From assembly GCF_050410795.1 (NCBI RefSeq), contig NZ_CP191258.1, positions 3,286,001-3,350,000 on the forward strand: DNA of 64,000 nucleotides, written 5' to 3'. Positions 17,317-25,932 of the stretch are shown here, piece after piece. The stretch is from Fontivita pretiosa (lineage in GTDB: Bacteria; Planctomycetota; Phycisphaerae; Tepidisphaerales; Tepidisphaeraceae). A program made the position numbers and the translations under genes. The stretch's first letter is position 1; each line of letters opens with the position of its first letter. Under the pieces are notes generated by a model. The model was not told where the DNA came from and did no database searches. It worked only from the letters and a program-made list of their open reading frames with translations.

Positions 17317-19335
17317 TCAGATCCAAAGCTTGAGCCTGACCCACTCGATGAACTTGTGGGTCCAGATCCAGACCAGGCGGCGGTGCTCGACGTCCACGCG
17401 TGCCTCGCCGTGCATGCCGGGCCGCCAGGCGGGGATGATCTTCTGGCCGGTCCTGGGGTCGGTGGGCCAGTCGGGGGACTCCATGTCCAGCCTGGCGTAG
17501 ACGGTGAAGACGTTGCTGGCGTCTTTCTGCACGCCCAGCGGCACGATACGCTCGACGACAAAGGGATATTTGTCGTTGGGCAGGGCGGTGGTGGCCAGCC
17601 TGCCGGCGCGATTTTCATGCACGTCCTGGATATCGCGATCCGCCACCGCCAGTTCCACGCGAAGCTTGTCGAGCTGTCCGATCTCGAACAGAGGCTCTCC
17701 CTGGCGGAAGACGGAGTGTCGGCGATCCTTCAGGTCGCCGACCAGCACCTTGCCGGCGATCGGGGAAACGATCTTGGCGCGTTCGATCAGCGAGGCGTAG
17801 TAGTCGGCCTTGGCGCGGGCGGCGGCGGCCTCGGCACGCGCCTGCTGGGCTTCGGAGGCCTTGTCCGGCTCCACGTCGTAACGCAATGCCTCGGTCTCCT
17901 TGGCGTTGGCTTCCTGAAGGTACGTGGAGTACTGAAGCTTGTACTCGGTGGCGTCGAATTCGGCCAGGAGCTGCCCGGCCTGTACGTCATCGTCCGGCTT
18001 GACGTATACCTCCTTGAGCGTTCCCTCGAACGGCGCCGAAAGGGCATATTTTTGTTCGGCCACGAATTTGAACGGCGCGCTGACGCGATACATCGGCTTG
18101 TAGAACGTCACGAACGCCGCCGCCGCCAGCACCAGCACCACAATGGTCTTGGCCAGCATGTACTTGGGGCCGATGGTCTTTCGTCCCAGCTCCTGAATGG
18201 CCAGGCCGGTCTTGGTGATCAGGTAGCGATCATTCTGGTAGCGGTCGTAGAGTTGGGGGGCCAGCAGTTCGACGGCGACGGCCAGCCCCTGCGCCGCCTG
18301 GGCGGTGATGCGGGTGTTGGGGGCGAATTCCAGGGTGATCACGCCGACGACCTCTCCCTTGCGTCGCAGCGGCAGCGAGAGGACGGTTTCCCCGCCCTGG
18401 GCGCGGCTCAGCGCCTGGGCTTCGCGGGTGACGGTGTTGCTGGTGGCGCCCTGTGGCTCGTACTGCACGATCTCGTCATTGTCCAGGCACTCCTCCATCA
18501 CCTTCACGAGCTGCACACTCAGCTCCTGTTTCTTGTCGAACTGTTCGGTGTGCGACAGCGCCTTGAGCTTGATCCCATTGCCCCTGACCCATCCCAGCGA
18601 CACGCGGGTGGCGCCGGTGCGGCTGGCCAGCTCGTTGCACAGGCTCATGGCGGCGGCATCAAAGCCATCGGCGGTGGCCACGGCGGTGGCGAGCTGAAGC
18701 ACGTGCTGGTGGCTCTGGGCGATGGCGCGTGACTGCTCGCTGGTGCGTCGAAGCGTAAAAAGCTCAAAGTACCCGCCGACCAGGTTCATCAGCTCCAGTC
18801 GCTGGCGGGCGCGATCCAGATCGCGCGAGCGGGTGATGACGGCGCTGACGGCCACGGGATTGCCTTCAGCGCGAAGCAGCGTGACCAGGCAGTACTGCTG
18901 TTCGCTGCCGTCGTGGGTTCCGTCGATGGCGATGGCGCCGTCCTTGTTCTGTGCCACGCAGGGGCGGATGATCTCCTGGAACGCCTGGATCGCCGCGGCG
19001 CGGGTTTCGGCGTCGCTGTTGTCCGGGCGGATGTGGGCGATGGGCTTGAGGGTGAATCCGTCGCGGGCTGGGGCCTGCTGGGCGGCGGGGTCGGCGCCGT
19101 CCTGGGCCGACTCGGGCGCCGGCTGGGCTGCGGCGGCCGGCTCGATCAGAAACGCCGCCGCCTCCGTCCCGGCCACGAGCTGCGCCTGCGTGAGGATCAG
19201 GTCATGGATGAAGTTGGGCAGGTTGGCGCTGGCGGCGAGCAGTCGCTGCACCAGTCGCGTGCGCGAGATCGGCTGGTTCTGCTGCGGCTGCTGCTGCGAA
19301 CCGGATTGCGAGGATTCCACAATTCCTGAGGCCAT
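17317..19335 (-). CDS. GAF domain / transmembrane / HlyD fusion protein
   Basis: A 672-residue protein. After a Gln/Ser-rich start there is a divergent sensor-like region (about 25-190). A GAF domain follows (about 205-375: VLQLATAVATADGFDAAA, ATRVSLGWVRG, TVLSLPLRRKGEVVGVITLEF). One membrane helix lies near 395-415 (IVVLVLAAAAFVTF). The remainder is a HlyD adaptor domain (YALSAPFEGTLKEVYVKPDDDV, AKIVSPIAGKVLVGDL) with an intervening Ala/Glu-rich coiled coil. The cytoplasmic GAF part would sense a ligand while the HlyD part sits in the periplasm, so export could be gated by an internal signal. It lies between the M50-HlyD and HlyD genes in one minus-strand unit. No ligand is evident. Confidence 0.83.
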   Translation of the reverse strand: MASGIVESSQSGSQQQPQQNQPISRTRLVQRLLAASANLPNFIHDLILTQAQLVAGTEAAAFLIEPAAAAQPAPESAQDGADPAAQQAPARDGFTLKPIAHIRPDNSDAETRAAAIQAFQEIIRPCVAQNKDGAIAIDGTHDGSEQQYCLVTLLRAEGNPVAVSAVITRSRDLDRARQRLELMNLVGGYFELFTLRRTSEQSRAIAQSHQHVLQLATAVATADGFDAAAMSLCNELASRTGATRVSLGWVRGNGIKLKALSHTEQFDKKQELSVQLVKVMEECLDNDEIVQYEPQGATSNTVTREAQALSRAQGGETVLSLPLRRKGEVVGVITLEFAPNTRITAQAAQGLAVAVELLAPQLYDRYQNDRYLITKTGLAIQELGRKTIGPKYMLAKTIVVLVLAAAAFVTFYKPMYRVSAPFKFVAEQKYALSAPFEGTLKEVYVKPDDDVQAGQLLAEFDATEYKLQYSTYLQEANAKETEALRYDVEPDKASEAQQARAEAAAARAKADYYASLIERAKIVSPIAGKVLVGDLKDRRHSVFRQGEPLFEIGQLDKLRVELAVADRDIQDVHENRAGRLATTALPNDKYPFVVERIVPLGVQKDASNVFTVYARLDMESPDWPTDPRTGQKIIPAWRPGMHGEARVDVEHRRLVWIWTHKFIEWVRLKLWI

Positions 19336-19356
19336 GGTTGCGTCCTAAAGGCAAAG

Positions 19357-19440
19357 GCCGAATGAACAATGCCGAATGTCGAATGGCGAATACCGGGATT
19401 GTTGCCGTGACTTAACTGGCACTGGGCATTCGGTGTTCGA
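19357..19440. repeat. Heptamer arrays, GCCGAAT family, with partial inverted arm
   Basis: Five seven-base units related to GCCGAAT run from 19357 to 19391. A complementary arm with GGCATTCGG and GTTCGACA lies at about 19416-19441. A ten-base tandem pair (CTTATCTCGA) follows at 19450-19469, reaching into the stop of the HlyD gene. Confidence 0.75.
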
Positions 19441-19460
19441 CACTTACCACTTATCTCGAC

Positions 19461-20354
19461 TTATCTCGATGCCGCCGTCGGCTCGCCGGCCCCAGCGAGC
19501 AGATGCGGCGGGACCTTGACCTGGATTCGCAGGCCGGTGGCGCGGTTCTCCGGGTTGGGCAACTCCAGTCGCACGAGTTGGTTTTCCGTGCCGGACAGTG
19601 CCACCGGATCGATCAGCACGATTTTCGCCTGCCGCCAAGTCTGCTCGCCCGGATAACGAACGTCCATGGTGTCGCCGACCTTGAGCCTGGCCACCTGCCA
19701 GGTCTTCAGTTCCTTCAAGTCAATCCAGGCCGGGTCGTTGCGGACGATGATGACGGCGGGCTTTTCGCGGTCAGGTTCGGCAAATTCGCCTTCCTTGACT
19801 CCGATCTTGCGAACGATGCCGTCGATGGGGCTGCGGAGCTCCATGCGTTCGAGTCGGGCGGCCTGCTTCCTGGCCTCGATGCCCGCCGACTGGCGGTCCA
19901 CTTCCGCCACCTTGATCTGGTTCTCGCGGAAGATCACGTCCAGTTCCGCCTCTTCGATTTCAGCGACGGTAAATCCGCCACCGGCATTTTTCTTGCGCTC
20001 GTAGACCTTTTTCTTGACTTCGTAGTCGGCCTTGGCGGCATCCAGTCGCGCGGTGGACTCGGCCTCGAGTCTGGACTTTTCATATTCATGCCGTTCGACC
20101 TCGTCATCCTGCCTGAGCAGGACCTGCCCGGCCTTGACCATCTCCCCTTCCTTGATCGGCACTTGCTTGACGATGCCGGGATAGTTGAAGCTGATTTTGT
20201 GCTCGGCGGAGGGGGCGGTGAAGCAGGTGTCGATGATGACCGAATCTGTTGGCTGGGCCGCCGCGGCCGCCAGCGGTCGCGGGCCAACGCCGCATATCCA
20301 CCCTGCCCATGCGACCGCGAGAACAGTAACAGCCTGACGCACGCTTGATGACAT
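19461..20354 (-). CDS. HlyD-type periplasmic adaptor protein
   Basis: A 297-residue exported adaptor. The N-terminus has a signal sequence (VTVLAVAWAGWICGVG, cut near AAAAA). Then come a split lipoyl/barrel-sandwich domain (ISFNYPGIVKQVPIKEGEMVKAGQVL and RMELRSPIDGIVRKIGVKEGEFA) around a charged coiled-coil hairpin, and a beta-barrel (LKVGDTMDVRYPG). Membrane-fusion proteins of this kind bridge an inner-membrane pump to an outer-membrane channel. No TolC-like channel or pump permease gene is adjacent; instead the partners are GAF-HlyD, PqqD-M50-HlyD and SecA-like proteins. It is the first gene of the minus-strand unit. Confidence 0.85.
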   Translation of the reverse strand: MSSSVRQAVTVLAVAWAGWICGVGPRPLAAAAAQPTDSVIIDTCFTAPSAEHKISFNYPGIVKQVPIKEGEMVKAGQVLLRQDDEVERHEYEKSRLEAESTARLDAAKADYEVKKKVYERKKNAGGGFTVAEIEEAELDVIFRENQIKVAEVDRQSAGIEARKQAARLERMELRSPIDGIVRKIGVKEGEFAEPDREKPAVIIVRNDPAWIDLKELKTWQVARLKVGDTMDVRYPGEQTWRQAKIVLIDPVALSGTENQLVRLELPNPENRATGLRIQVKVPPHLLAGAGEPTAASR

Positions 20355-20780
20355 CGTCGATTCCTCTAGGGTTTTCTGGCCGATCCTTGATCGGGTTGGG
20401 TGTTGTCGCGCGGCTGGCGCCCCGGTGGTCTGCCTGGGTGAACCCCGTGCTGGTCATAGTCATACCCGTCTGTGGCACGCGGGGTTCGGCTTTTGGCCGC
20501 CAGTTTGTTACGCCCACAACATCCCGATATCGATCCGCGAATCCTACCGACTTGATAGCCAGTTGGCGATGAAAAACAACCGCGCGGGCCGCTTTATATA
20601 CATCGGTGCGCGCGACAATCCAATGCCTGCATCCCTGACCTGTTGCGGGCAATCGCCCGCGCAACGATATCATCCCCGTCGGCGGCTCAGGTTGCGGCCG
20701 GCCCAGGCGACCGGTAGCCTGTTTGCCCATCGGGCTTGCGGCCAGCTCAAAAAGGACGACGCACAACGCGAGGTTCGTAC
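20355..20780. other. Divergent control region of the SecA/HlyD locus
   Basis: About 430 bases between two outward-facing HlyD genes. It contains the minus-strand promoter candidate at 20593-20621 and a GC-rich imperfect hairpin at 20642-20664 (GTTGC-GGGC with GCCC-GC-GCAAC). Plus-strand elements TTGCGG (20643) and TATCAT (20668) are spaced 19 bases, which is long. I see no convincing gene in it. Confidence 0.5.
20593..20621 (-). promoter_or_regulatory. Possible promoter of the HlyD/GAF-HlyD/M50-HlyD/SecA-like unit
   Basis: On the minus strand TTGGAT (20616-20621) and TATATA (20593-20598) are separated by exactly 17 bases in an otherwise GC-rich region. This gives a leader of about 230 bases before the start at 20354. 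Confidence 0.5.
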
Positions 20781-22226
20781 ATGAAATGGGTGCATGTGGC
20801 GGCGGGATTGATCTGGATCTGCGGCACGGGGATGATCGTTCAAGGCCAGCCGGCCTCAGCGCCGACGACCTTGATCCAACCCGCCGGCGATGAGTTGACC
20901 ACCGTCACCACTGGCACGATCCAGGCAACGATCGAGCTGGATGGATATTTCGAGCCGATCGACCCGGTGGAAGTACGCCTGCGCCCAAAGGCCTATCAGG
21001 GGACACTGGAGATCAAGTCGATCGCTCCGCTGGGCGCAAACGTCAAACCGGGAGAGCTGATGCTCCAGATCGATCCGGTGGAACTGAACCGGCAACTGGC
21101 CGAGGCCGAGAATGGCCTGCTTTCGGCCAGGGCGAACCTGCACAAGGCCGAGGCGGACGAATATTTGGGCGAGCAGAGCGACGCACTGGCGATGCAGATG
21201 GCCCAGGAGGAGCTTGCCAACGCCCAGGCCGCCCTTAAGTGGTGGGAGGAGGTGGACGGCAAACAGCTCAAACGCAGCGCCGAGCTGGCGGTCCGCAACG
21301 CCAAAAACAATGTCGAGGATCAATCCGACGAGCTGGATCAGCTCAAGAAGATGTACAAGACCGAGGAACTGACCAACGCCACGGCCGATATCGTCATCAA
21401 GCGCGCCGTCCGCGCCTTGGAACTGGCCAAAATCAACCAGGAAATGGCCGAGGCGCGCGAGCAGAAAGTCAAGGAGTTCGACTACAACACCTCCAGGCAA
21501 AAGCTGGTGTTCGCCATCGAGCAGAAGAAACAGGCGGTGGATCAGCTCAAGGCCGCGCAGGAGTCGCAGAAGACGTTGCGCAAGGCGGCGGTGGTTTCGG
21601 CGCGGCTGAATGTCGAGAAGGCCGAGGCGAAAGTCGCGGAGCTGAAGGCGGACCTGGAGCAGTTGACCGTCCGCGCGCCGCACGAAGGCATGATTTACTA
21701 CGGGCAGCTTGTGCAGGGGGCCTGGCAGAACGCCAATCCGAAATCGCTTCGTGTTGGCGAGAGGCTGACCGCCGGGCAGGTGGTCCTTACTCTTGCCAGA
21801 CCCGGCGCGATGCGGCTGGTGGTCGATGTGCCCGAGACGCGGGTCGGATGGATCAGGCCGGGCATGGAGGCGCGGATCGTGCCGTTGGCCTATCCCGATG
21901 CGGCAACCTCGGGCAAGTGCCAGACTCCGCTTCCCGTCGGCCAACCCAAAGATGGCGGACTTGCCTACCAGATGCTGATTGAGCCGGAATCAGTTGATCC
22001 CAGACTGCTGGCCGGCATGAAAGCGAGCGTGCGCGTCGATGCCGGGCGGGCGGAAAACGTGCTGATCGTTCCGGTGTCGGCAGTGTCCAAAGGCCGGGTG
22101 AAGCTGCGCATCGATGGCAGGGACGAGTGGCGCGATGTGATCACCGGGCGTTCCGATGGCGAGCATGTCGAGATCCGATCCGGCCTGAAGCAGGGCGACC
22201 AGGTGCTGACGAAGGTGGGCAAGTGA
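20781..22226 (+). CDS. HlyD-type periplasmic adaptor, long coiled coil
   Basis: A 481-residue exported membrane-fusion protein. It starts at ATG 20781 with the signal sequence KWVHVAAGLIWICGTGMIV. The first lipoyl half is YQGTLEIKSIAPLGANVKPGELM. A very long Ala/Glu/Lys-rich coiled coil (about 105-290) follows, then the second half LTVRAPHEGMIYYGQLVQG. Barrel and membrane-proximal domains (MRLVVDVPETRVGWIRPGMEA, VLIVPVSAVSKGRVKLRIDG, VEIRSGLKQGDQVLTKVG) resemble RND adaptors. No RND pump gene is present. It diverges from the HlyD/SecA unit, and its last bases overlap the start of the toroid lipoprotein gene, so the two are probably translationally coupled. Confidence 0.85.
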   Translation: MKWVHVAAGLIWICGTGMIVQGQPASAPTTLIQPAGDELTTVTTGTIQATIELDGYFEPIDPVEVRLRPKAYQGTLEIKSIAPLGANVKPGELMLQIDPVELNRQLAEAENGLLSARANLHKAEADEYLGEQSDALAMQMAQEELANAQAALKWWEEVDGKQLKRSAELAVRNAKNNVEDQSDELDQLKKMYKTEELTNATADIVIKRAVRALELAKINQEMAEAREQKVKEFDYNTSRQKLVFAIEQKKQAVDQLKAAQESQKTLRKAAVVSARLNVEKAEAKVAELKADLEQLTVRAPHEGMIYYGQLVQGAWQNANPKSLRVGERLTAGQVVLTLARPGAMRLVVDVPETRVGWIRPGMEARIVPLAYPDAATSGKCQTPLPVGQPKDGGLAYQMLIEPESVDPRLLAGMKASVRVDAGRAENVLIVPVSAVSKGRVKLRIDGRDEWRDVITGRSDGEHVEIRSGLKQGDQVLTKVGK

Positions 22227-23416
22227 CAGTGCGGATCTCGGCTGCGCTGCTGGTGCTGGTGTTGATTGGTGCAGGCTGTGCCCGCCAGGCCGCCAGCACG
22301 CATCATAGCAGCGCCACGCAACCGTTGGTGCCTGCGCGCGGGCCACATGCCGATGCCATCGAGCGTGGCGCAAGATTTCTGGTCAGCTCTCAACAGCCCG
22401 AAGGATGTTGGGGCACAGGCCTGGAGACGCGCGGGCTGGAGATCTATTCCATGGTGCCGGGGTCGCACGATGCGTTTCGAGTGGCGACCACGGCGTTGTG
22501 CGTGATGGCGCTGCGCGAGGCGTATGACCTGCCGGTGCCCGGGCTGCGCGAGGCGCATGCCCGCGGCGTGGAATATCTGGTTCGCAATGGCGAAGCGCGG
22601 CGGGACGACGGCAGGCTGCTGTACAACGTCTGGGCGCATACCTACGCGCTTCAGGCGCTGTCCGTCGAGTTGCGCCACCGCCACGATCCACGCATCGAAG
22701 CAATGGCCAGATGGCACCTGGATCGCATGATCCGCTACGCGACGTACGTGGGTGGCTGGAACTACTACGACTTCAAGGCGCAGACGCAGCGGCCATCGCT
22801 GGGGCCAACCAGTTTCGGCACGGCGGCGGGGCTGGTGGCGCTGTGGGAGGCGCGGCGGGCCGGGCTGGACGTGCCACAGTCGCTGATCGATGCTTCGCTT
22901 CGGCGGGTGATGGAGATGCGGCTGCCCGTCGGTGTTTACCTGTACAGCCTGGATCACCGCTACATTCCGCGTTTGCCGGCCAATCAGATCAAGGGCGCCG
23001 TCGGACGAACCCAGCCGTGCAACTATGCCCTATGGCTGTGGGGATACCCAGGCATCGGCGAAGCACAAGTGCTGCAGGGTCTGGACCTGTTCTTCGAGCA
23101 TCACGCCTTTTTGGACATGGCGCGCAAGCGTCCCTGGCCTCATGAAGCGTGGTATCAGAACTCGGCTTACTACTACTACTTCGACCACTACTACGCGGCC
23201 TTGCTGGTGGAGCGGCTCTCGCAGGGGGTGCAACGCGGGTACGCCGCCAGGCTCGCCGCCCACGTCGCGCCGTACCAGGAGCCGGACGATGGATCGTGGT
23301 GGGATTACGCGATGTGGGATTACCACAAGCCGTATGGAACCGCGTTTGCCGTGATGACATTGCTGCGTTGCGATGCGGCGCTTGGCACTGAGCAGGCCGG
23401 CCGCCGGGGGGATTGA
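22223..23416 (+). CDS. Putative lipoprotein with alpha/alpha-toroid (terpene cyclase-like) fold
   Basis: A 397-residue protein whose GTG start at 22223 overlaps the TGA of the preceding adaptor gene. The N-terminus ISAALLVLVLIGAGC looks like a lipoprotein signal with an imperfect lipobox. The body has repeated helix pairs typical of prenyltransferase/squalene-cyclase-like toroids: AIERGARFLVSSQQPEGCWG, ALCVMALREAYD, GVEYLVRN, GWNYYDF, TSFGTAAGLVALWEAR, SAYYYYFDHYYAALLVERL, DDGSWWDYAMWDY. The DDTAE or DxDD motif of true cyclases is not seen, so a binding or inhibitor-like role is as likely as catalysis. Coupling to HlyD suggests part of the same envelope system. Fold inferred from the repeat pattern. 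Confidence 0.7.
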   Translation: MTVRISAALLVLVLIGAGCARQAASTHHSSATQPLVPARGPHADAIERGARFLVSSQQPEGCWGTGLETRGLEIYSMVPGSHDAFRVATTALCVMALREAYDLPVPGLREAHARGVEYLVRNGEARRDDGRLLYNVWAHTYALQALSVELRHRHDPRIEAMARWHLDRMIRYATYVGGWNYYDFKAQTQRPSLGPTSFGTAAGLVALWEARRAGLDVPQSLIDASLRRVMEMRLPVGVYLYSLDHRYIPRLPANQIKGAVGRTQPCNYALWLWGYPGIGEAQVLQGLDLFFEHHAFLDMARKRPWPHEAWYQNSAYYYYFDHYYAALLVERLSQGVQRGYAARLAAHVAPYQEPDDGSWWDYAMWDYHKPYGTAFAVMTLLRCDAALGTEQAGRRGD

Positions 23417-23473
23417 CGCCCATCGCCCGGGCGAAGGCCGGGCAACTTTGAGGGCTTCGACTTTTCCGGACAG

Positions 23474-23501
23474 TTGACATACACTTTTCAGACGTTATCT
23501 T
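23474..23501 (+). promoter_or_regulatory. Candidate promoter of the S10 cluster
   Basis: A perfect TTGACA at 23474-23479 and TATCTT at 23496-23501, spaced by 16 bases, lie about 140 bases ahead of rpsJ. Confidence 0.6.
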
Positions 23502-23642
23502 CTGGCACTCCACTTGGTGAAAGTGGCAAGGGTTGCGTATCGTCCCGTCGAAGCGGCGGGGCGGATGTGCAACGGAACCGATTGGGATGCCTGAATTTAC
23601 GAAGCGGAAAGTGGCGATACTGACCGAGCGGATGAGGATGGT

Positions 23643-23951
<309 letters not shown>

Positions 23952-23970
23952 TCCTTTTTTCATGACAAAC

Positions 23971-23996
23971 ATGCCCCTGCTTTCAAGGGGCATTTT
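23971..23996 (+). terminator. Terminator or attenuator after rpsJ
   Basis: ATGCCCCT (23971-23978) pairs with AGGGGCAT (23986-23993) around a seven-base loop and is followed by TTTT. Its place between rpsJ and rplC implies partial termination inside the S10 cluster, or a separate promoter for rplC. Confidence 0.65.
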
Positions 23997-24113
23997 GGTT
24001 GGCTGACCCATTGACCGTGGGGTTCATCCAAGAACCCGCTGCTCGAAAGAGTCACGTGTCAACGTGGTGGGCTTTTGGAATTGCGGTTGGCGGAGCTCGG
24101 GTTGCGGAATGAG

Positions 24114-24155
24114 TGAATCCGGAATCCGAAATCCGAAATCTGCAATCTGGAATCA
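24114..24155 (+). repeat. Heptamer array, AATCCGA family, abutting rplC start
   Basis: Six units with period seven (TGAATCC, GGAATCC, GAAATCC, GAAATCT, GCAATCT, GGAATCA). The last unit supplies the A of the rplC start codon. No Shine-Dalgarno sequence is present here. Confidence 0.85.
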
Positions 24156-24826
24156 TGACTCCAGCACTACTGGGCAAGAAGATCGGCATGACGCGGATTT
24201 ACGACGAGAACGGCACGGTGGTGCCGGTGACCGTCGTCCAGGCCGGGCCGTGCGCCATCACGCAGGTCAAGACCGTCCAGACCGATGGCTACAACGCCGT
24301 GCAGCTTGGCTTTGAACCGATCAAGGCCAGGCACAGCACGTTCCCGCTGATCGGCCACGCGGCCAAGGCGGGGGTCGGGCCGTTGCGCTATTTCCGGGAG
24401 ATCCGGCTGAAGGAGCCGACAGATCGCAAGCCCGGCGAGAGCGTGACGGTGGATGTGTTCCAGGGCGTGCAGTTTGTGGATGTGATCGGGACCAGCAAGG
24501 GCAAGGGGACGGCCGGGGTGATGAAGAGGCACCACTTCGGCGGTCAGCCGGCTTCGCACGGCACCGAGCGCAAGCACCGTTCTCCGGGTTCGCTGGCCAG
24601 CCGCGCCACCTGGCGCGGACAGTCGGGCAAGCCCAAGAAGGGTGTACGCATGGCCGGGCACATGGGCATGGACCGTGTCACCACGCGTAACCATCCGCTG
24701 GTCAAGATCGACCGGGAAAACAATCTGCTGCTGATCAAGGGAGCCCTGCCAGGACCGAACGGCGGGCTCCTTTTCGTACGCCAGGCAGTTGCGGCGAAAG
24801 TGAAGGCCAGCGAAGAGGCCAAATGA
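24155..24826 (+). CDS. rplC: 50S ribosomal protein L3
   Basis: 223 residues starting at ATG 24155 (MTPALLGKKIGMTRIYDENG), the canonical L3 N-terminus. An in-frame ATG 42 bases earlier lies in the heptamer array and is rejected. The long loop that reaches the peptidyl-transferase centre is seen as GVMKRHHFGGQPASHGTERKHR and SLASRATWRGQSGK. The C-terminus PGPNGGLLFVRQAV is typical, with a short Ala/Lys tail. L3 is an early assembly protein of the 50S subunit. Confidence 0.97.
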   Translation: MTPALLGKKIGMTRIYDENGTVVPVTVVQAGPCAITQVKTVQTDGYNAVQLGFEPIKARHSTFPLIGHAAKAGVGPLRYFREIRLKEPTDRKPGESVTVDVFQGVQFVDVIGTSKGKGTAGVMKRHHFGGQPASHGTERKHRSPGSLASRATWRGQSGKPKKGVRMAGHMGMDRVTTRNHPLVKIDRENNLLLIKGALPGPNGGLLFVRQAVAAKVKASEEAK

Positions 24827-24829
24827 CTT

Positions 24830-24909
24830 GCTCGTGTTTCATGTTTCACGCGCCAGCGTCGAGCGGCGGCGTGAGCATGAAGCATGAAAGACGAACAACG
24901 AGACGAGCC
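24830..24909. repeat. Heptamer inverted arrays between rplC and rplD
   Basis: The left arm has GTTTCAT and GTTTCAC words (24830-24850). The right arm has GTGAGCA, TGAAGCA and TGAAAGA units from 24871 and keeps its seven-base register up to the rplD ATG at 24910. The arms are near-complementary. Confidence 0.75.
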
Positions 24910-25524
24910 ATGATCGAGGTTCCCGTATACAACCAGGCCGGCCAGCAGATCGAGACGCTTCAGGTGGACGAAGCCAAGCTTGGCGGGCAGGTGCGCAAGG
25001 AACTGCTCAAGCAGGCGCTGGTGTACTACCACGCGGCCAAGCGGCAGGGGACCGTGCGGACGCTGGCGCGAGGTGAGGTGGAAGGCTCCACCCGCAAGAT
25101 CTACCGCCAGAAAGGCACCGGGCGGGCCCGCATGGGCACGATCCGCCAGCCGGTACGCGTCGGCGGCGGCCATGCCAAGCAGAAACGCCCCAAGGACTGG
25201 CGGATCGGGCTGCCCAGGCAGCAGCGTCGCCTGGCGACCAAGTGCGCCGTGCTCGCGAAGATCATGAGCAAGGACCTTCGCATCGTCGATGCCATCAGGC
25301 TCGAGCAGCCCAAGACCCGGTACGTGGCCCAGATCTTCAAGGCCCTGGGGATCGATCGCAGTTGCCTGCTGGCGATCAATGGTCGCGACGAGGCGCTGGA
25401 GCGCTCGGCACGAAACATCGATCGCACGACGCTGACGACGGTTCAGCAGCTCAATGCCTGGGACATCCTGCGTAACCGGACGCTGCTGATGACCAGGGAT
25501 GGATTCGAGTCGTTGCTGGCGTAG
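24910..25524 (+). CDS. rplD: 50S ribosomal protein L4
   Basis: 204 residues from ATG 24910 (MIEVPVYNQAGQQIE). The extended loop that lines the exit tunnel is seen in GTVRTLARGEVEGSTRKIYRQKGTGRAR, followed by RQPVRVGGGHAKQKRPKDW. In many bacteria L4 represses its own operon through the leader mRNA; whether it does so here cannot be told. Upstream in-frame starts are encoded by the repeat spacer and are rejected. Confidence 0.97.
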   Translation: MIEVPVYNQAGQQIETLQVDEAKLGGQVRKELLKQALVYYHAAKRQGTVRTLARGEVEGSTRKIYRQKGTGRARMGTIRQPVRVGGGHAKQKRPKDWRIGLPRQQRRLATKCAVLAKIMSKDLRIVDAIRLEQPKTRYVAQIFKALGIDRSCLLAINGRDEALERSARNIDRTTLTTVQQLNAWDILRNRTLLMTRDGFESLLA

Positions 25525-25537
25525 CGCGGAGTTAACG

Positions 25538-25554
25538 GCGGTGCGCGGCACCGC
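25538..25554 (+). other. Short hairpin between rplD and rplW
   Basis: GCGGTGC (25538-25544) and GCACCGC (25548-25554) form a seven-base-pair stem with a three-base loop. There is no T-tract. This is one of the few ribosomal spacers without a heptamer array. Confidence 0.5.
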
Positions 25555-25569
25555 GGGTGAGCAAGAGCC

Positions 25570-25848
25570 ATGGATTACACAAACGTGATCATCAAGCCGC
25601 TGGTGACGGAGAAAAGCACGCACCAACAGGCGACGCGCAACGTCTATACCTTTATGGTCAACCGGCACGCGAACAAGCCGCTGATCAAGCAGGCGATCGA
25701 GAAGCTGTACAACGTGAAGGTGACCGACGTGCGGACACTGGTGCGCAAGGGCAAGCCCCGGCGCAGCCGTTTCCGCATGACCCATACAAGCGACTGGAAG
25801 CGAGCGATCGTGGAGTTGGACGAGAATTCGAGGATTGAACTGTTTTGA
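25570..25848 (+). CDS. rplW: 50S ribosomal protein L23
   Basis: 92 residues with the L23 pattern IIKPLVTEKSTHQQATRN, YTFMVNRHANKPLIKQAIEKLYNVKVTDVRTL and a Trp-containing C-terminal strand (DWKRAIVELDE). L23 sits at the tunnel exit and docks trigger factor, SRP and SecYEG. Normal length, no tail. Confidence 0.97.
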   Translation: MDYTNVIIKPLVTEKSTHQQATRNVYTFMVNRHANKPLIKQAIEKLYNVKVTDVRTLVRKGKPRRSRFRMTHTSDWKRAIVELDENSRIELF

Positions 25849-25849
25849 G

Positions 25850-25912
25850 GGATTGCGGACTGCGGATTGAGGATCCGGGATTCAAGCGAGTCGCGGCCAG
25901 ATCCTCAATCCG
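25850..25912. repeat. Heptamer hairpin, GGATTGC family, between rplW and rplB
   Basis: Five units (GGATTGC, GGACTGC, GGATTGA, GGATCCG, GGATTCA) fill 25850-25884, starting one base after the rplW stop. A perfect 13-base inverted repeat joins CGGATTGAGGATC (25863-25875) to its complement at 25900-25912. Confidence 0.85.
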
Positions 25913-25932
25913 AAGTTCGCGATCAGGACGCT

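Noticed and set aside
20568..20784. Possible small gene (about 70 codons) in the divergent HlyD control region, considered as a precursor peptide for the PqqD-like protein
   Set aside because: No Shine-Dalgarno, it runs across promoter-like elements and into the next gene's start, and the Arg-rich composition looks like noncoding GC-rich DNA.
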